NCBI GenBank assembly: GCA_963682025.1
Contig: OY821521.1
Span: 165,620,461-165,684,460, forward strand
Direction of reading: 5' to 3'
Length of the DNA: 64,000 nt
Source of the DNA: Cordilura impudica
Taxonomy: Eukaryota; Arthropoda; Insecta; Diptera; Scathophagidae
The notes under the pieces: generated by a model
Databases searched by the model: none
Told to the model about the DNA's origin: nothing
The model's input: only the letters and a program-made list of their open reading frames with translations
In this document: one piece after another, positions 21,938 through 32,720 of the stretch
Position numbering within the stretch: position 1 is the stretch's first letter
Layout: each line of letters opens with the position of its first letter
Translations under genes and position numbers: made by a program

Positions 21938-22632
21938 TTATACCCCACCGCAGTGTGCAGAGGGTATATATAAGTTTGTCATTCCGTTTGTAATAATTCG
22001 ATAACAAATTCTGGACCCCATAAAATATATATATTTGTGATCCTTATAACAAGCGGAGTTGATATTGCGATGTCCGTCTGTCCGTCTGTGGAAATCACGA
22101 TGACAACTTCAATCGGGCAGCGAGGGTGCTCGTTTGCATAAAAAATTATTCACTGTCTTTCTGAGAAGTCTGCTATTTAAAATGGTCCAAATCGGTTCAA
22201 TAGGGCCCGAAATCTGAATGAAGAACTAAAAAAAGTCTTGAAACAATTTGATTTTCTATGTTTTTTTTGTCACGATCGCGGCCTCAATAGGCCTATGGTG
22301 ATCATTTTTAGTGAGAATGATTCACTAAGATCATGGGAAGTTTTCTGTTTCAAAAAACATTAAAATCGGTGGAACAGGCCCAGGGAAATCTCTGGAAAAG
22401 AAAAAAAAAGAAAAATATGATGTTTCTGTATTGCTCTTGTTGTTATACTAAATGTTGTATTGTTGTCATAGCTGGACTTGTTGTTTTTGTAGTCGTTGTG
22501 GTAATAATATAATAACAACTAACCCTTTGTAAATTTTTTTTTATCAACACTGGTAGAAAAATTTAAGTTTCCATTGTTTTGGCATCACTAAAATAATTTG
22601 TTAGATCATTTTTTCCATCGCCACGAGCCTTT
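21938..22632 (+). mobile_element. Second GTCY-type element, copy 1
   Basis: It starts TATACCCCACCGCAGTGTGCAGAGGGTATA, where TACCC and GGGTA can pair, then TATAAGTTTGTCATTCCGTT, ATATATATATTTGTGATCC and a GTCCGTCTGTCCGTCTGTGG microsatellite. It is homologous over its length to 61669-62410, including the TGTTGTCATAGCTGGACTTG phrase near the 3' side. The GTCY tract and the start resemble the DINE-like elements, but the body is different, so it is a separate family. Confidence 0.65.
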
Positions 22633-23770
22633 AACAAAATATTGCCAAAATGGAAAATCGCAAAAACATAAAATCACAGAAACGAAAAACTCCCAAAAAC
22701 GCAAAACCACAAAAATGCAAAATCGTGAAGAAGCAGAATTTTAAAAACACAAAACCGTCAATACATATGCACGCTAAAAGCCGGTAAACAGCCAAAAAGT
22801 AAAAAAAAAATAATTTATTACAATAAATTTGGTCTTAATAAATATTTCGTGTACATTAAATTAAAGTGTTTTACATAAAATCACAAAAACGAAAAATCGC
22901 CAAGCATAAACAAAAGGCAATAGAACAAAAAAGCGAAAAAGGAAAAGTCCGAAAATTTTAAAATCGAAAAAAAAACGTGAAACTGCAACTATTCAGAAAC
23001 GCAAAATCACAAAATTGCAATAAATAACAATCATTGAAACACCGAAAACACAAACTTCAAAAAACGCAAATTCTAAAAATCGCTAAAACACAAAGTAAAA
23101 ATGAAAAATATTAAGATAAATGAATTTTTAATAAATAAATAGTCTCTTTTACATTTTTCAAATGTAAAAACGCAAAATCGCATATACGAAAAAACCTAAA
23201 AATTAAGAAAAAAAAAAATAGTAAAATCTGAAAAACGCAAAAACGAAAAATTGGAATATTTCAAAAAGCCAAATTGCAAAATCCTATGAAACGCGGAAAT
23301 GCCATAACGCAAAAACACAAAATCGAAAATGCAAAATCGCAAAATTTAAAAACACAAAATCGCAAAATTTTGTAAATGCAAAAGTGCAAAATCATAAAGA
23401 CGTTAAAAAAAGTCGCAAGATATAAACAAAACACAATGTGACAAAAACAAAAAATAGGCAAACCCGAAATCATAAAAACGAAAAATCGCAAAGACATAAA
23501 ATCACACAAGTTTAAAAAAAGTGGAAAAATCATAAAACGCAAAATTGCGAAGACGCAAAATTGTAAAAACACAAAATCGGAAAATCGTAAATACACGACG
23601 ATAAAGGAGGAAAAAAAACACTGGAACGGAAAAAATTTAAAAATTTCAAAAACAGAAAGAGGCAAAACGCAAATACTCAAAATCGCTAAAACAAAAATGA
23701 AAAATTTAATATTAAAAGAAATGAATCTATATATTAATACGTGAAGGTAAATTTTTAGTTCCCTTTTTAA
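22633..23770. repeat. CGCAAAATCGCAAAAAC array
   Basis: Runs of short units such as CGCAAAATCG, AAAAACACAAAATCGC and CGAAAAATCGC with an approximate 9-11 base rhythm. The phrase TTTCGTGTACATTAAATTAA at about 22846 recurs at about 27306 beside another small patch of the same unit. The 174-codon minus-strand frame (23261-23785, repeating FCVFAILRF-like residues) is caused by the array and is not a gene. Confidence 0.8.
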
Positions 23771-24032
23771 GCAATATGCGAGCACGGAGGAGTGTGAAAA
23801 TTGGCATAGTTATAGTTCATATGGAGGAGAAGCTAAGAGTGGTAAAATTTATGTTTAATATGTCTTAAAAATATATTAAATTAAATAAAATAAAATATTT
23901 ATAATTATTCGTTACACCCTGTTAATGCGAATGATTTAAATTATATATCAGACGTTCTGTGTTGAATTGTGAATTGCTAAAATTGATTAAGATACGTTTA
24001 GGCTCATTTAAATATTCATAAATTTTATATAC
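23771..24032. other. AT-rich spacer
   Basis: No recognisable feature lies between the array and the second long-TIR transposon. Confidence 0.5.
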
Positions 24033-24770
24033 ATGGGGGATTTCATGTCAAGTGCACCAACTTTTGAAACCGATGTCTTCCGATCGGGATGAAATTTGCA
24101 CCAAGGTTAGTCCTATTGGATAGTAGTTTAGACACAATTTTTCAACAAGATCGGTCCAGATCTCTCTGAGTTAGAGGGGATCAAAATTTGACATTTTGGC
24201 CAAACAGGTGTTTCTTCTCATCCATGTAACTTATTACCTATTGTTCTTAGAAATTTTTCTCCCAAATAGTTTAGATAGCTATTTCTTCAATATTTCGGAA
24301 AAAAATACTTTAAAAAAAAATTTTTTTTAGACTTTTTTTTTTTACTAAATTAAAGCATTTTTGCCTTTATTTTCAAAAAGGGCATTTTTTTTTTTCATAA
24401 GAAAGCTTAGGATTTTTCCTTTAAGAGCTTTTTGGTCGCTTAGTGGGATGGGAGTGGGATATCTATCAAAATAAATGTTTTGTAACTCAAGGCAACGGTT
24501 TTTCAATTTTTCACAAATTCACTATTTTGAATTTTTTCCTATTTGTGTGAAAAACCTTAAAATAAAACTTATACTGACAAACTAGACATATTAACCCTTC
24601 ATACCCTCAATACTGTAATACCCACAATATGTTAACCTCAGGAAAAAAATCACTTTTTTTCTATAGAAATGTTGAACAACTATTTTTTTATTTATTTGTA
24701 ATAATAATTAAATTAATATATTTATAATAATTATAATAAAAATAAATAGATAAATTATTTAATAAAATTT

Positions 24771-25143
24771 ATGCCGGTTTTCTCAATGTATCGTCAAACT
24801 GCCTGTAACATAACCAGGACATAAATTTATTGGACCGATAAACTGCCGGTTAACAATTTTGGTTTTCTCAATGTACCGACAAAAACATTATTTTCAGTTG
24901 GCAATGCCTCTCAAAATACCTATGAAAGTTGGGAGAATTATTTTCAGTTGGCAATGCCTCTCAAAATTGATATGAAAGTTGGGACAATAAGTTATCTGTA
25001 CGATAAATAAATAATTGGCAGATGTGTGCCGGTTAGCTTTGCGACAAAATAAAAGCAAACCAGACATTGAGAAAACCAAATTTCTTTAATCGGCAGTTTC
25101 TCGTTGGGATAAAATATAATCGCCTATTGAGAAAACGGGCATT
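24771..25143. mobile_element. MITE nested in transposon copy 2
   Basis: Starts ATGCCGGTTTTCTCAATG and ends TATTGAGAAAACGGGCAT, an inverted repeat. A second, inner pair (GGTTTTCTCAATGTACCG at about 24860 and CATTGAGAAAACC at about 25065) gives a double-ended structure. A phrase of about 30 bases (TTATTTTCAGTTGGCAATGC) occurs twice in tandem at 24891 and 24941. Copy 1 of the host transposon has no counterpart here, so this is a later insertion. The short minus frame over it is not a gene. Confidence 0.75.
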
Positions 25144-25268
25144 AATCTTAAAACATTAGATCCATTCATATCATAACTATTTTATAGTTAATTTATTGTA
25201 GCTGATGAAGTATTTAAGTTTTGTCACTTTTTAAAAATCCAATCTTTCATCCAGCTTATTTGTCGAAT

Positions 25269-26574
25269 TTATTTACTGCGTTTTTTTGGCAACCCTTTCT
25301 TGGCGTTACTAGGTTCAGCTGTTGATTTCGCTGGTGTTTTTTTTTTTTTTGACTTTTGAAAGAAATCGCATTGAGTAGAGGCAGAAAACTTTTTCATCTC
25401 GAGTCTTCCATCGACAAGCGGTATAAAAACATGGTATTGAGCGGTGCCATCGATTGTTATCGCAGCATCGAATCTGCTCTTTAGTGTTTTCAATGTTTCC
25501 TCATAATCCTCTTTGCTACTAAAAACTATTTTAGTTTCTTTACAATAATTCTTTGTCCAATGGAATAAAGCAGTCGCATCTAAGACGCGATCTTGATGAG
25601 AGCACTGGAGGCTATACTTCGCTGCATTTCTTTTAAGGTTTGCCACAATACCATCACCTGCTCCTTTACCATGAGCAGTAGGATGAAAATGCCACTCAGC
25701 TGGCATTCCAAAATCTTTTTCATGAGCCATAAGATTTGCGAAGCTACTTTTGTTTTTAAAATGATGACAAGCTCCGTCCGAAACGTAGTATACCTTCTTT
25801 ACTGTAAATTTAGATTTTAGATATTTTAGTATTATCTTCTGCAACTGTATCATGTTTTAAATCGTCGGATATGATTGCCATACTTTTGTGTTCCAGTTTT
25901 TCATCTTTCATGTAGTAAATAACTACTGTGAATATAGTTGCTTGGTCGTTATTGAAGTGGAATTCTTGTATGCCATCCTGAAGAACATATTTATAGTTTT
26001 CTGCGAAATCATATGAAATAACGAATTCACCAGACTTCAAATGTATCTTCAAATCCGTGAAGAATGACCATTGCTCTTTGACTAAAAAGTCATGGTTTCT
26101 CAAGTTTAGCAATCCTGTACACATTTCTTCCACAAAATCATCCACATTTAAAATGATTGTTTTCAATGTGCATCTGTCAGTCTGAATCCAAGAATCAAAT
26201 TTGACCTCCTCTATATATTCTCGATATAAAGAGTTGATTAAATTTTCTTTGATGAATGTGGTTTTCGGGCAATTGATACGTTCACCTAAGTGGCAAGAAG
26301 TTGTTGCATTAGGACACATAGTCAATTTAAGGCAATCGCGGTAATCGTGTAAATCTTCTGCCGAATCATCTGTTGAATACTTTAAGTTAATTTCCTTCAA
26401 CATCAGTTTAACATTTTCATGGTAAATGCAAACGCATACTGTGTGAGTTCCGCTGCTTCCTGCCAAAACGCAATGTTTTGGCCTCATTTGGGTAAATTTC
26501 TTGAAGCCAATTTTAACATCCTCGTGTTCAGATTGAAATGTTGCAAATAACTCTTTCAGGTTACAGAGACCCAT
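25269..26574 (-). pseudogene. Transposase-like gene of long-TIR transposon, frameshifted
   Basis: Homologous along its length to the 424-codon ORF of copy 1. The first part (26574 to about 25855) keeps the Cys/His cluster and the SYDFAE Asp. The second part (about 25853 to 25269) keeps YYVSDGA and the GAGDGI box (C of CDG changed to G) and the basic tail. A deletion of about 14 bases near 25842 relative to copy 1 shifts the frame between the two parts. It retains about 14 codons after CSH (DRVLDATALFHWTK) that copy 1 has lost. Each copy is thus damaged at a different place. Confidence 0.8.
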
Positions 26575-27199
26575 TCTCTTGTGTTATGTTATGAAGGTAT
26601 GTTACATACCTTCGGAAAGGTTAATTTGTCTAGTTTCGCAGTATAAGTTTTATTTGTAAGGTTTTTCACACAAATAGGAAAAAATTCAAAATAGTGCATT
26701 TGTGAAAAATTGAAAAACCGTTGTCTTGAGTTACAAAACATTTATTTTGATAGATATCCCACTGCCATCCCACTAAGCGACCAAAAAGTTCTTAAAGGAA
26801 AAATCCTAAGCTTTCTTATGAAAAAAAAAAAAACAATGCCCTTTTTGAAAATAAAGGCAAAAAATTCTTTAATTTAGTAAAAAAAAGTCAAAAAAAAAAA
26901 AATTTTTTTTTTTTTTAAGTATTTTTTTTCCGAAATATTGAACAAATAGCTATCTAAACTATTTGGGAGAAAATTTTCTAAGAACAATAGGTAATAAGTT
27001 ACATGGATGAGAAAACACACCTGTTTGGCCAAAATGTCAAATTTTGATCCCCTCTAACTCAGAGAGCTCTTGACCGATCTTGTTGAAAAATTGTGTCTAA
27101 ACTACTATCCTATAGGACTAACCTTGGTGCAAATTTCATCCCGATCGGAAGACATCGGTTTCAAAAGTTGGTGCACTTGACATGAAATCCCCCATATAT

Positions 27200-27292
27200 A
27201 TAGATTAAAAAAACATTGGAAGACAAAAATTTAATGAAAAAATAATATTTCCTAGAATTGGCACTCGAATTTCGAGTGCTGGGCTATATTAG
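27200..27292 (+). mobile_element. Helitron 3' end fragment
   Basis: GCACTCGAATTTCGAGTGC is a perfect hairpin with its tail GGGCTATATTAG before T, a variant of the CTAG terminus. The sequence just before it (TTTCCTAGAATT) matches the + strand Helitron end at 56890-56974. It directly abuts the right end of transposon copy 2. Confidence 0.6.
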
Positions 27293-27385
27293 TTTTTAAT
27301 AAACATTTCGTGTACATTAAATTAAAGTGTTTTAATTGGTCTTAATGCAAAAATGCAAAATCGCAAAACTCTAAATCGTAAAATT
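27293..27385. repeat. Patch of CGCAAAA array with shared flank
   Basis: AACATTTCGTGTACATTAAATTAAAGTG-type sequence followed by CAAAAATGCAAAATCGC matches the array at 22830-22900. Confidence 0.6.
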
Positions 27386-27895
27386 TTAGTACCTTTGGAT
27401 AGCAGATTCCACTGTTACAAACTAAATCACGAAGGAGATCGTTAAAATCTCTTTGGGTGATGAGATGAGGTTCTGTAGAAGTTGAAGGCTTCTCAAATAG
27501 CGTATCACATTCTGGGATATGGTCACTATCATCTAATAAAGTTTCTAATACCACTTTTTGATAGTGGTGTTGGAACCGGTAAAGCTTCCTAATGAGACAC
27601 TGGCCACATAGCTGACTCGATGTTTGGATACTCGGCGTGTTTCTTTTTCTTTTTTGTAACTCCAGATATACTGGTTAGACAAGAATAACAATCACTGATG
27701 TGAAACTTTGGCTCTCTTCAAACCATCGTGATCCTTTTAATCATCCTCTGTGGTCCATGGGGATCGAACACAGCTTATGTTATGCTGATCACCTACTTTT
27801 AACTTAAAATACAGTTCATATGTTTTTTTCTCTAGGCAAGTCATTGTTTTCTTTTGAAAGGAATTAGCACTACTTTCACAAGTTTGAGGCATTTT
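27386..27895 (-). pseudogene. Orphan transposase-associated gene fragment
   Basis: On the minus strand, from about 27895: MPQTCESSANSFQKK, then ISDCYSCLTSISGVTKKKK, YPNIESAMWPVSH, and finally STSTEPHLITQRDFNDLLRDL. The CYxCxT...YPNxxSAMxPVxH...EPHLIT..xxNDLxRDL order is one I know from uncharacterised proteins repeated in arthropod and Hydra genomes, where it precedes the same type of core as the pseudogene at 53470-55140. At least one in-frame stop and frame changes are present. No TIRs were identified around it, and only the N-terminal part is present. Confidence 0.55.
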
Positions 27896-28400
27896 TCTGT
27901 ACAAATTTTAGGTTATTTTGTCACAGAAACAAATTCAAATATGATGATCACTTTAAAAGACGCAATTAAAAATAATAGATTTGTCATATTGGTAAAGTGT
28001 TACCAGTGCAAATAATACAAAAGAGGGTTGCACTATTAATATTGTTTTGTCTCCACATTGTGTTGTATTACAATACAAAAATCTGAATCTCTCTAAAACT
28101 TGACGCGCTACAAAAAATATAATGTCACTTTCAGAATCACTACATAATTTTGCATTAAAATCAGATATCTCACTAACGAACGAAAAATGTGTTTACCAGT
28201 GTAATTAAGCCTAAAATTAAGCAAAAATCTTTGTAGAGCGGTACATATTCATCGAATTAGTAAATCAGCGGGTCAGTCATGAGTTTAACGGTATATATTG
28301 ATTGCCTTTCTCCTTATTCCAATGTTCTTACAAATAGCTCATAATTTAAGACCTTACAAATAGCTCTTAGTTCTTACAAATAGCTCTTAATTTAAGACCT
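27896..28400. other. Unassigned non-coding DNA
   Basis: No ORF or known repeat. A short local duplication (TTACAAATAGCTC...AATTTAAGACC) occurs two or three times at 28328-28400, right next to the foldback element. Confidence 0.45.
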
Positions 28401-29476
28401 GGGGCCTATTTCACTAAACTACAATTCTACAAGTTTACAAGTTACAATCAGAAGTCTAATTTTTACAAGTGCTGATGAATTGTGTCTCATTGTAATTTTC
28501 CCAACACTTGTAGCTCTTTGCACTTGTAAACTACAATTTCTACAATTACAAGTTCTTGTATATATTGTGATATTAATTTTACAATTCTTATTTATTATTA
28601 CTAAAATGCTAAAATATCCTATAAGAACGCAATATAACACATTTTAGTAATAATTTATAATAGGAGCCAACTTTTGATATAGTTTGTTTTATTACATATA
28701 ATCACATATTAAAAAAAAAATAGCAGATTCCAGCGCTCGAAATTCGAGTGCAATTTCTAGACAACCTTATTTTTCAACTTAGTCAATTCTCAAACCACCA
28801 CAGTTTTGGTTTATTATTATTGTGAGTGAAGATAACAAACTCGTTAACAAACCCATTGACAAATTTAACAAACACACACATAGCATATGTATAATTTTTT
28901 GTATGTGTTAGTAGCAACTTTAAATGAAATTTACTCAAAATAAAGGCAAAAATTTAAAAATCTGTAAATCTGGTGAACAGCTTAAAAGAAATACCTTTCA
29001 AATAATATACGTATGGTCAAAATCGGGAGAAAACGGTAGAACAAAACATCGGTAACAAAAAATCGCCTAGCCTATTAATATTATAGATAAATAATTAAAA
29101 AGATAAAAATAAATGCTAATTAATATTAAAATTGTTTGATTTTGTATTTATTTGAACTAGTTTTTATTAAAAAATAGTTAAAAATCAAATTTTAATTCAA
29201 TTTATCATTCACTTGTAACTTGTAAAATTTTTTCCGAGGGTCTCCGTCGACCCAAAACTTTTTTTCAACAATTCTACAAGTGTACAAGTGCAAATTTAGT
29301 TTAGTGAAACAAAACCACTTGTAGAAGTGTGACTTGTAGACTTGTGACTTCTACAATTCACTTGTAACCACAAACTTGTAATTGTATTTTTATGAAACAC
29401 AATTATTCACAAGTTCACAATTTTACAGGCAAAAACGCTTGTAATTGTGAACTTGTAGGTTAGTGAAATAGGCCCC
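28401..29476. mobile_element. Foldback/MITE with GGGGCCTATTTCACTAA ends
   Basis: Begins GGGGCCTATTTCACTAA and ends TTAGTGAAATAGGCCCC, a perfect 17-base inverted repeat. The inverted similarity extends inward through many ACAAGT/ACTTGT words (CTACAAGTTTACAAGTTACA and CTTGTAATTGTGAACTTGTAG), so both arms can form a long, bulged hairpin. It has no ORF. A Helitron (28721-29087) is inserted in the centre. Without it the element would be about 0.7 kb. Confidence 0.8.
28721..29087 (-). mobile_element. Non-autonomous Helitron inside the foldback
   Basis: On the minus strand: TCTATAATATTAATAGGCTA at the 5' end, hairpin CACTCGAATTTCGAGCGC near the 3' end, then TGGAATCTGCTA. Canonical 5' TC, 3' hairpin and a near-CTAG end, placed between A and T-type flanks. 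The body matches the copies at 15420, 49307 and 56516. Confidence 0.8.
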
Positions 29477-30050
29477 TGGTTTGAATGGAGAGACATACAA
29501 ACAAATGGATTGACATCGGAAAATAGACACGAAGTACTTTTGTCAAACAAACAATAAAAAAATTTATTTAGCAACTTCAAAACTGAACTAAATTCCCTAA
29601 AAGTCACTATTTAGGCTTTAGAAAATTGAGATGCCTAAGAATATGTTTGCAATAAATTTTAAAATTTAATTAAACTATAAAGCTTTAAATATTTTTTAAA
29701 TCCAGCTACAAAGTCAAATTCTATTAAAAATTTACAAAATATTTATTTCGAACTCATAACATAAAAAAAAACGCGAAACAGAACTAACGTGTTGCTTTTG
29801 CTCAAAACATTGTTAATATAAATTAAAATACATACACAAAATAAACACGATAAGCAAAACAAAAAAGAAAATTCCAAATGATGCGAAAGCCATCAAACAA
29901 GAAAGCACAACAATTTTGTTGAAAAAAAAACACAAAAAACAAGCAAAAGGTGAACTTTGGGAAAAATACAAACAACAAAACTTACACAACCCTCAAAACT
30001 AGAGCAAACCCCTAAAAGTTAGAGAAATTATGAGAGAAAAAAATGGACAA
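29477..30050. other. Unassigned AT-rich DNA
   Basis: No ORF with recognisable content and no TIR. The sequence becomes A-rich and CAA-rich toward 30 kb, in the style of fly upstream or 5' UTR DNA. Confidence 0.4.
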
Positions 30051-30054
30051 TACT

Positions 30055-30330
30055 CAAACCAGAGAAAGAGAGAGGGAAAGAGAACAAATTCTAAAAGAAC
30101 TTGTGATTTAACTATATATAAAGCAAAAAGCTTTCCACTACCCTTAAAGCTTCCACAAAAAACAGATATGACAATGAAACATTTTGAGTAAATTTAATTT
30201 TTCTAGATTTTCACCACTCCAATTTTAGGGGCAACTACTCTAAGCAAAGGCATTTTTTTTTTGTTAACAAAAACTTTTCACAACGTTGCGAATTGTGGAG
30301 CCTAACGGACGTGTACGGAGTAAAAACCTG
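30055..30330 (+). promoter_or_regulatory. Possible promoter region, weak
   Basis: AGAGAAAGAGAGAGGGAAAG (GAGA-factor-like) at about 30060 is followed by TATATATAAAG at 30113-30123, and about 150 bases later by an unusually GC-containing stretch (AACGTTGCGAATTGTGGAGC, then GGACGTGTACGGAGT, 30277-30322) in otherwise AT-only DNA. The following 600 bases are rich in AAACAACAA, as in fly leaders. It could be an upstream promoter and non-coding first exon of the PKC gene 12.7 kb downstream. This is inference from composition and motifs only. Confidence 0.2.
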
Positions 30331-31466
30331 AATAAAAAAACCAAAAAAAAAAAACGAAACCGTCATAACTTTACAACTACACAAGCAAACAAACCTAAAA
30401 TAACAACAATCACAAAAAAGTAAAACAAATATATAAAGCATAAATAAGTTCTATGAAAACAGCAACAAAGTAAACAACCAACCAAAAAAAAAAAAAAAAA
30501 AAAATCAATCAAATAAATTTAAAACAAATAAACAGTTTGCGGGAATTAACCAAAAATAAAAAACAACAACAAATAAAAACAAAAGAAAGTCGAAAGAAAA
30601 TAAATTCTATTCAATCATGAACATAGCAAAAAAAAAAAATTGAGAATTATGGCCAAAAATCATTAAAAAGTTAAAAGAATTAAATACAAAATCAATAAAT
30701 ATTTATATAATTTAGAAAAAAAAACTACATTCAAAAATAAAAATGTGGAAAAAGCCATAAATTTTACAAAAAAAAAAAAAAAAACCATAAAAATTTTATA
30801 ACTCGATTTCAATCTACAAAGTTGGCCTAGTCAAGCAAAAAAAGAAAACAAAACACCCTCAACACTTTTCATATTCTATTAGAGTATTGTGTATTGTAAC
30901 TGTTGCATTTGTATTGAAACTTTGTAAATGATTTAAAGGGTTTAACAAAGGCATAAACGCGTCTACAGCTGGGAAGGATACCCAAGCCATATATTTAAAT
31001 GTAAATCAAATGTAATTTACAAACGAAAATAATTTCGAAAAAATTTATGGTTAATATGAAATATTGATATATTGCATCGAAATATTGTCAAATATATACA
31101 TATAACTATTTTCATCAAGGGGCGCAATTTTAATTTATATTTTTTTATACATACATATAATATTCTAATATGTGATAAATAACACTCTGCAACAAAATGT
31201 AATTTTTTAATGTACTTTTGACATTATCTAGTGTAGATTCTAGGCCCAGTTGCAGCCAGAACAAAAAAGTGTGCAGAGGTTTTACTATTTTCTAAATTTT
31301 CGAAGTTATTGTCAAATAAAGTTTTGGCTTACTTCTCTTAATACACAATTTCGAACTCCTCAATTTTTCGAAAATATATTTACTGTTTCAACGTGTTTGG
31401 AAAGAGGTTAAATCCAGATTTCTAATCATATAATTAATTTTATATATCGAACTTAATTGAAGGGTC
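30331..31466. other. A-rich non-coding DNA
   Basis: Poly-A and CAAACAA-rich on the + strand up to about 30880, then AT-rich unique sequence. No exon, TIR or ORF that I can support. Confidence 0.45.
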
Positions 31467-31830
31467 TCTTTTTAAGCCCGATAGAACTTAAAATTGTAAA
31501 AAATAACAGGGAAACTAAATTTTAAACAAACAAATTTTTTGTTAGTCGCAAGAATAATACCTGGCATTATGGGCACCGCGGCTGTTCTTGACGAAGAGCC
31601 TTCTAGACGTTCAATTTTGGGACACTTTTGTTAACATTGCTGGCCGTATGTCACAACTAACACGAACAATATAGGCCTCCAAGGCGTCAGTTGTTGTTGG
31701 TTTATCAGCATATACCAGTGAATTTACGTAGCACCACAGGACATAATTTTGATTTCAATAAGTCGACGGTTGCGGTCGCGACACAGTGGACCACTTCACG
31801 AGAAGGCGGTCAAAAATCCATAACTTTTGA
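31467..31830 (-). pseudogene. Decayed mariner-family transposase, C-terminal part
   Basis: The left side, CTCTTTTTAAGCCCGATAGAAC, is a mariner-type terminal sequence shared with 16508-16535. On the minus strand from about 31830 one reads a damaged PRSxDLTPxxYxLWxYV block, then NSLVYADKPTTTDALEAYIVRV and DIRPAMLTKVSQN, ending in SRRLFVKNSRG-like sequence: the C-terminal third of a transposase related to the intact one at 57528-58613 (KVYRNKPATIPALEDNI, AQNWTFRMDHLRRSRG). It is broken by frameshifts and stops and the rest of the element is missing, so it is an older insertion of a related but distinct mariner. Confidence 0.65.
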
Positions 31831-31927
31831 TTGGATTGGAATTTTGATATGCGGTTTTTTTTTTGTTTGGTAGGTGGGACTTTAGCCTTTAATTCTTCCT
31901 ATAAAACGTAAATAAATTACATTTTCA

Positions 31928-32720
31928 TTATATCCTATACCACTATGTGGTTTGGGTATAATGACTTTGTGCTGCTGTTTGTAACTACCAAAAGTATTTG
32001 ACCTACACCCATCTTTTATTATACCGATCGGCTCAGAATCACTTTCTTAGTCGTTTTAGCGATGTCCGTCCGTCCATCTGTGTGCCCATGTAAACCTTGT
32101 AATCAAACTGCAGGTCGCAAATATGAATATATTTTGATGAAATTTGGTATATAAGCTTTCATCGGCCATATGATGAACGCTATTGAAATTGGTGAAAATC
32201 GGCCCATGTTCAGACCTAGTCCCAATCCAAATGACCCCTATGAAATCAACATAAATTGCCATAAGATCCAAATTAACATATAGATCTTAGTAAAATTGGG
32301 TTTGTATGTGTTTATTGTACCCAATAATCAGTAGTCCAAAATAATCCCTATTGGACAATTCTTAGTCATAGGCCCCATATAGAGCTGCTTCCCGATCTTC
32401 ATTTAAATCTATCAAAAAACAAAAATATTGCACAGATTTTTCTCAAATTTGGTTTGTGTATATTTTTTCAAAATATACGTGACTTTACCAAATATGGTCA
32501 GGATCGGTCCATTTTTTTATCTAGTCCACATATAAATATAGCACGCAATATGAACTTTTTCATATCTGCAGCCAAAAAAAAAAATAATAACAGTGCCACT
32601 CAAATTTGGTTTTTGCTTATTTTCTATATTCAGTTAGTTGGACCGAAGAGATAGGGTTTCTAAACCATGGTATAGGGTATCGTATGATAGGTCTAGACCG
32701 ACTTTAATTTTCTTACTTAT
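31928..32720 (+). mobile_element. DINE-1/Helentron-like element, full length
   Basis: 5' TATATCCTATACCACTATGTGG, ATAATGACTTTGTGCTGCTG, short GTCCGTCCGTCC tract at about 32064, ATCTATCAAAAAACAAAAAT, then GGTATAGGGTATCGTATGAT and a mutated palindrome GGTCTAGACC followed by the tail ATTTTCTTACTT. Somewhat diverged in the stem. The short frames over it are not genes. Confidence 0.8.

Larger units (their letters stand above)
24033..27195 (-). mobile_element. Long-TIR DNA transposon, copy 2
   Basis: Ends ATGGGGGATTTCATGTCAAG and its inverse, with long inward-running inverted repeats (about 24033-24600 and 26600-27195) that match those of copy 1 (824-3508). It encloses the broken transposase gene at 25269-26574. 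It is longer than copy 1 mainly because a 373-base MITE sits at 24771-25143. Flanks are TATATAC on the left and ATATATA on the right, so an AT-rich target is likely but the duplication length is unresolved. Confidence 0.85.

Noticed and set aside
23261..23785. 174-codon open frame on the minus strand
   Set aside because: It lies fully in the CGCAAAA array. The peptide is a monotonous FCVFAILRF-like repeat, an artefact of the array rather than a membrane protein.
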